Below, one piece after another: positions 13,752 through 16,423 of a stretch of 16,423 nucleotides of DNA. The position numbers and the translations under genes were made by a program. Source of the DNA: Desulfobacteraceae bacterium (GTDB lineage Bacteria > Desulfobacterota > Syntrophobacteria > BM002); contig PPDG01000294.1 in assembly GCA_002899795.1 (NCBI GenBank), positions 1 to 16,423 on the forward strand. Reading direction: 5' to 3'. Each line of letters starts with the position of its first letter. The stretch's first letter is position 1. Below the pieces are notes generated by a model, which did not search any database, was not told the origin of the DNA, and was given only the letters and a program-made list of their open reading frames with translations.

Positions 13752-15053
13752 ATGAGCGACACAGAAAACCAGGAAAAACCCAGCAAAGAGGTACTGGATG
13801 CCATTCTGCAGGTTGTCGAGGGAGGCAATCCAGAGGAAATCGCACCGAATGTCGGCATGGATGCTCAGCAGTTGGCGGCTTTGAGTGATTCTTATGTGAA
13901 GCAGACATACGAGGGCTTGCTGGGCGAAGCAGCGAAACGTAAGATCGGCCGCAATGAGCCTTGTACTTGCGGCTCGGGGAAAAAATACAAGAAATGTTGC
14001 CTGCACAAACATGAAAAGCTCAAAGAACTAATGCGCGGTGAGGTAGACTTCCAGCAGCCGGAGGAAGCTGATGAGGGGCCCCCGGAATATGTGCTAAAAG
14101 GATTCGATCTGCTGGCTGGTGGCAATCATGACGAGGCAGTTGTTTATGCCAACGATCTTCTGTCAACCTATCCTGAGGACGACCGGATTCATGACACCTT
14201 GGCTTCTGCACAACTTGCAAGCGGTCAATATGATGAGGCCATCGATATCTGCCGAAGCCGTTGGCAAGTCGCCAAGGAGGAGAAGTCCTTTTATGTGGAG
14301 CACGGCCATCACCAGCGCTTACCGCAGGATGACACGGGTGGTCCGGTCCACTTTTATCCACCCGAGACCTGGCTGGAGAAGTACTGGATTGTCTTGAAGG
14401 CCAAAGATTACCACGCATTTCTGCCCGACCCCCAAGATCCTGAGATAAAGCGCTTGGTCGATGAACTGCAAACCGCCAACGATCTGGAGCGCTTCCCCGC
14501 CCAACAAGAGCTGGGGCTCGAGCAGAGAAAAGAGGCTCTGGCGCCCACCATAGACCAACTCAAGCAGGTCGGCCCAGATGCCATTCCCTATCTACTCCAG
14601 GTTATGAGCCAGTTTTCCTGGGCGGCGTTGTTCGTTCCAGATATACTCGCCCATTACTCCACAGAGATGGCCATTCGCAGCCTCATGGAAATAACCATGT
14701 TCAGCTATCACTTTGTCTCTGAGGCCTGTCTCAAGCATCTTGAAGTTCTAGGAACTGACGTACTTCCATACATCCGTGATGCTTTTGGCCGCGACCATGA
14801 CTTTGATGAACTCAAGGTGGGTTTCATCAATATGCTGAGCAACCTTGATGCACCTGGTGTGGATGATTTTCTGTTGGAACTCCTCGAGCATGAGGAGCCT
14901 GCGGTGGTGGATTGGGCTGGTCTGGTTCTCGGCAAGAGAGATCGAGTTGATCTTCTGCCCACCCTTGAGGAAGTTAACACCCGGATCGGGAACAAACCTC
15001 GCATTTCCTGGGCGATCAATCATCTCAAGAAGATAAAGGAAGGGGAGGAGTAG
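13752..15053 (+). CDS. SEC-C motif protein with TPR and HEAT-like regions
   Basis: A 433-residue protein. After a helical N-terminus comes a clear SEC-C zinc motif (residues 65-83; GRNEPCTCGSGKKYKKCC with Cys71, 73, 82 and 83), the same kind as at the tail of SecA. A TPR-like segment (about 110-177: LAGGNHDEAVVYANDLLSTY and LASGQYDEAIDICR) follows. A long alpha-helical C-terminal half (about 255-430) has HEAT-like repeats (IPYLLQVMSQ, LPYIRDAFG, DDFLLELLEHEEPAVV). The combination suggests a scaffold protein, perhaps contacting ribosomes, SecB or other proteins through the zinc motif. The biological role is unknown. The start is supported by GGGAG 7 bases upstream. It is divergent from the 107-aa gene. 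Confidence 0.85.
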   Translation: MSDTENQEKPSKEVLDAILQVVEGGNPEEIAPNVGMDAQQLAALSDSYVKQTYEGLLGEAAKRKIGRNEPCTCGSGKKYKKCCLHKHEKLKELMRGEVDFQQPEEADEGPPEYVLKGFDLLAGGNHDEAVVYANDLLSTYPEDDRIHDTLASAQLASGQYDEAIDICRSRWQVAKEEKSFYVEHGHHQRLPQDDTGGPVHFYPPETWLEKYWIVLKAKDYHAFLPDPQDPEIKRLVDELQTANDLERFPAQQELGLEQRKEALAPTIDQLKQVGPDAIPYLLQVMSQFSWAALFVPDILAHYSTEMAIRSLMEITMFSYHFVSEACLKHLEVLGTDVLPYIRDAFGRDHDFDELKVGFINMLSNLDAPGVDDFLLELLEHEEPAVVDWAGLVLGKRDRVDLLPTLEEVNTRIGNKPRISWAINHLKKIKEGEE

Positions 15054-15067
15054 AAGACACTAGCAGT

Positions 15068-15154
15068 GTCATTCTGAGCAAAGCGAAGAATCTCGGCGTC
15101 AGTAATATGAACACCTTACGAGATTCTTCGTCGCGTGCCGCTCCTCAGAATGGC
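15068..15154. repeat. Dispersed palindromic element after the SEC-C gene
   Basis: The left arm (15068-15095), with GTCATTCTGAG and GCGAAGAATCTCG, is mirrored by the right arm (15119-15154), CGAGATTCTTCG...CTCAGAATGGC. The arms pair almost fully, with mismatches in the middle. A short GACTTTTTCAGCAGCCTGTT tail follows (15162-15184). Both sequences look like common intergenic repeats of Proteobacteria (recalled, not searched). The element begins 15 bases after the SEC-C stop codon. Confidence 0.75.
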
Positions 15155-15203
15155 GTATTCGGAGACTTTTTCAGCAGCCTGTTTATAAGTCCAGCTAGCT
15201 GGA

Positions 15204-15593
15204 CTAGTCTTCGTGTCCCAGGATCTTCATCCTGAATGCTGCTGCTTCCTGGCGCTTCTCATCCAGCTGGCGCCATTCCTGTCTCAGCATATCCAGATTC
15301 TGTTTCTGCTCCAGCCATTGGGTCTGTTCTTCAGTGGCTGCCCCATCTACAGCATCTCCACTTACAGGTTCGAATCCATTTTGACCCTCGAGTTCCTCTA
15401 GCCGTCTTTTGACCTCGGTGACTTTCGCTTTCACCGTTCGCATTTGCGCTAGAATGTCTTCCTCATCTCGGGTCAAGGGTACGTAGTTTCCCCAGCACTC
15501 ATCCTCTTTATCGAAGTATTGGTGGCAGGTTGTGCAGGACTCGCCATTCTCAGTCACAGAAATGCTGCCATCTTTTTCGACGTCGCCACTCAT
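15204..15593 (-). CDS. Small CxxC/coiled-coil protein of unknown function
   Basis: A 129-residue protein. The N-terminus has Cys20 and Cys23 (ESCTTCHQYF) and Cys33 (DECWGNYVPLT), together with His24, a possible metal-binding or redox site. The rest is strongly charged and predicted coiled coil in two parts (about 45-70 and 88-120), split by a flexible GDAVDGAA stretch. No signal peptide is visible. A strong GGAGGAG precedes the ATG. It is not recognised as a named family. It stands alone on the minus strand after the SEC-C gene and before the cytochrome-like gene, with repeat-rich DNA on both sides. Confidence 0.78.
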   Translation of the reverse strand: MSGDVEKDGSISVTENGESCTTCHQYFDKEDECWGNYVPLTRDEEDILAQMRTVKAKVTEVKRRLEELEGQNGFEPVSGDAVDGAATEEQTQWLEQKQNLDMLRQEWRQLDEKRQEAAAFRMKILGHED

Positions 15594-15622
15594 TAAAACT
15601 CCTCCCTATCTAGAGCGCTCAT

Positions 15623-15830
15623 GGCGTAAATTCGAATATCGAATATCGAAATACGAAACAATTTTCAAATATCAAAATTGTCCTGCGTACTCCCCACCTT
15701 CGGCGAGTCCCCAGTTTCAAATGACCAAAACATGATATCTTTTATTCCAATCAGCATTGTTTTGAACATTGGAAAATTCGGATTTCGAATTTGTTTCGTG
15801 CTTCGTGCTTCGTGCTTCGGATTTTAAAAC
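15623..15830. repeat. A+T-rich TTCGAAT words and a TTCGTGC tandem array
   Basis: The 354-base gap between the 129-aa gene and the cytochrome gene holds no gene. It contains ATTCGAATATCGAATATCG-type words (about 15630-15680), a related block GGATTTCGAATTTG (about 15780-15793) and three exact tandem copies of the 7-mer TTCGTGC plus a partial one (15795-15819). Similar words lie at 10438-10470. The gap ends with the terminator at 15889-15924. Confidence 0.65.
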
Positions 15831-15888
15831 CTTCACTTGGTAACACCCATACTATAGGCACCTCAACAACGTTTTGCAAATCGTACCT

Positions 15889-15924
15889 AAAAAGCCCGGC
15901 CCCCTAGAGAGGACCGGGCTTTTT
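15889..15924. terminator. Bidirectional intrinsic terminator
   Basis: AGCCCGG (15893-15899) pairs with CCGGGCT (15914-15920), with a run of A before the left arm (15889-15893) and a run of T after the right arm (15920-15924). Each strand therefore reads as stem plus T-run. It lies 24 bases past the stop codon of the minus-strand cytochrome-like gene and most probably ends that transcript. Confidence 0.88.
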
Positions 15925-15947
15925 AGTAACTCGATTTTAGTTGTAGA

Positions 15948-16423
15948 CTATTCTTTCTTCTCTTCCTCTTCGGCCGGCTTCTCTTCTTCAACCTCCGCAG
16001 GAGCTTCAGCTTTCTCCTCCACCGGTTCGGCTTCGGCGGCCGTTTCCTCAGCAGCTGGCTCTTCAGCTGGAGGTTCTTCAGCAGCCGGAGTCGGCTCAGT
16101 TGTTGGAGCGGCCACAGGTACAGCTGCGACTCCTTCTACCCCAAATGGCCGATCGATATAAGCAGCGTAGCCCATTGCTACTGTCCGGTAGAATATATGG
16201 GCCAGTTTGCTGTAGGGCAGGTAGGCAATGATGTAGAAGACTGAAACCAGATGCAAGAAGTAAATACCATAGGCAACAGTGCCCACATTGCCCACCCGGC
16301 CAACCCAGGTCAAAAGCCCCGTTGAAACCGTGGCCAAGACAGCTATTATCAGAGACCAATCAAGATAGCTAATGGTACTCTCGGCATCTTTGGGCTTAAG
16401 CCGGTTGGTGATTACCAGGATAA
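15948..16423 (-). CDS. C-terminal part of NarI/QmoC-type cytochrome b subunit
   Basis: The frame is open to the window edge, so only the last 157 residues are seen. They contain two membrane helices: about residues 21-38 (DWSLIIAVLATVSTGLLTWV) and about 50-68 (AYGIYFLHLVSVFYIIAYLP). The sequence PYSKLAHIFYRTVAMGYAAY follows. A His in the second helix and this PYSKLAH/YRTVAM ending are typical of the di-haem cytochrome b part of NarI, HdrE and QmoC. QmoC, the quinone-interacting partner of adenylylsulfate reductase in sulfate reducers, is my best guess, but DsrM/TmcC-type proteins cannot be excluded. The last about 65 residues are an unusual Ala/Pro/Glu-rich tail (PAAEEPPAEEPAAEETAAEA and onward). 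An internal TTG at 16337 was not taken as a start because the helix begins upstream of it. Confidence 0.72.
   Translation of the reverse strand, partial: ILVITNRLKPKDAESTISYLDWSLIIAVLATVSTGLLTWVGRVGNVGTVAYGIYFLHLVSVFYIIAYLPYSKLAHIFYRTVAMGYAAYIDRPFGVEGVAAVPVAAPTTEPTPAAEEPPAEEPAAEETAAEAEPVEEKAEAPAEVEEEKPAEEEEKKE

Noticed and set aside
15795..15819. Possible CRISPR-like array
   Set aside because: The TTCGTGC units are 7 bases long and directly abutting, with no spacers, so it is a simple tandem repeat.
1..16423. tRNA, rRNA or transposase genes
   Set aside because: No cloverleaf, rRNA core sequence or transposase motif was recognised by eye; only non-autonomous palindromic repeats were seen. 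A covariance-model search would settle small RNAs.

Overview
The window looks like chromosomal DNA of a Gram-negative, probably sulfate-reducing deltaproteobacterium (Desulfobacterota/Syntrophobacteria type). Three things point that way: a complete Tol-Pal envelope system; the C-terminal part of a NarI/QmoC-type cytochrome b at the right edge; and small cysteine-rich proteins of kinds I associate with that phylum. The intergenic regions are rich in dispersed palindromic repeats. No phage genes, transposase, CRISPR array, tRNA or rRNA was seen.

Left part (1-9437, minus strand). In transcription order from the right this holds tolQ, tolR, tolA, tolB, pal and cpoB (ybgF), then a SurA/PpiC-type periplasmic prolyl isomerase closed by a good intrinsic terminator (2230-2265). 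After that come an independent MFS permease and an endonuclease/exonuclease/phosphatase (EEP) family hydrolase with its own promoter (838-866). The Tol genes are the inner-membrane motor (TolQR), the periplasm-spanning link (TolA), and the outer-membrane partners (TolB, Pal, CpoB). The operon is unusually loose. Several gaps carry strong hairpins or hairpin clusters: tolQ-tolR (an element with inverted ends), tolR-tolA (two-level hairpin), tolB-pal and pal-cpoB (about 600 bp).

Middle (9438-9673). A divergent control region with three palindromes separates tolQ from a plus-strand J-domain protein with a glycine-rich N-terminus.

Right part (10394-15593). This is a run of mostly uncharacterised genes, many with cysteine clusters that could bind metal: a 91-aa seven-cysteine protein, two tandem YkgJ-type cysteine-cluster paralogues, an Ogr/Delta-type zinc-finger protein, a helical acidic 107-aa protein, a 433-aa SEC-C/TPR/HEAT-like protein and a 129-aa CxxC/coiled-coil protein. 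The genes are separated by dispersed palindromic elements (11808-11844, 13579-13676, 15068-15154) and A+T-rich TTCGAAT-like or short tandem repeats (10438-10583, 15623-15830). Their association with one another is an inference from position only.

Right edge. A bidirectional terminator (15889-15924) ends a minus-strand membrane cytochrome b-like gene that runs off the window and has an unusual Ala/Glu/Pro-rich tail.

Several reading frames can be extended upstream with TTG codons (tolQ, tolA, the MFS gene, the J-domain gene, the Ogr-type gene). In each case a downstream ATG is better supported and is used here.
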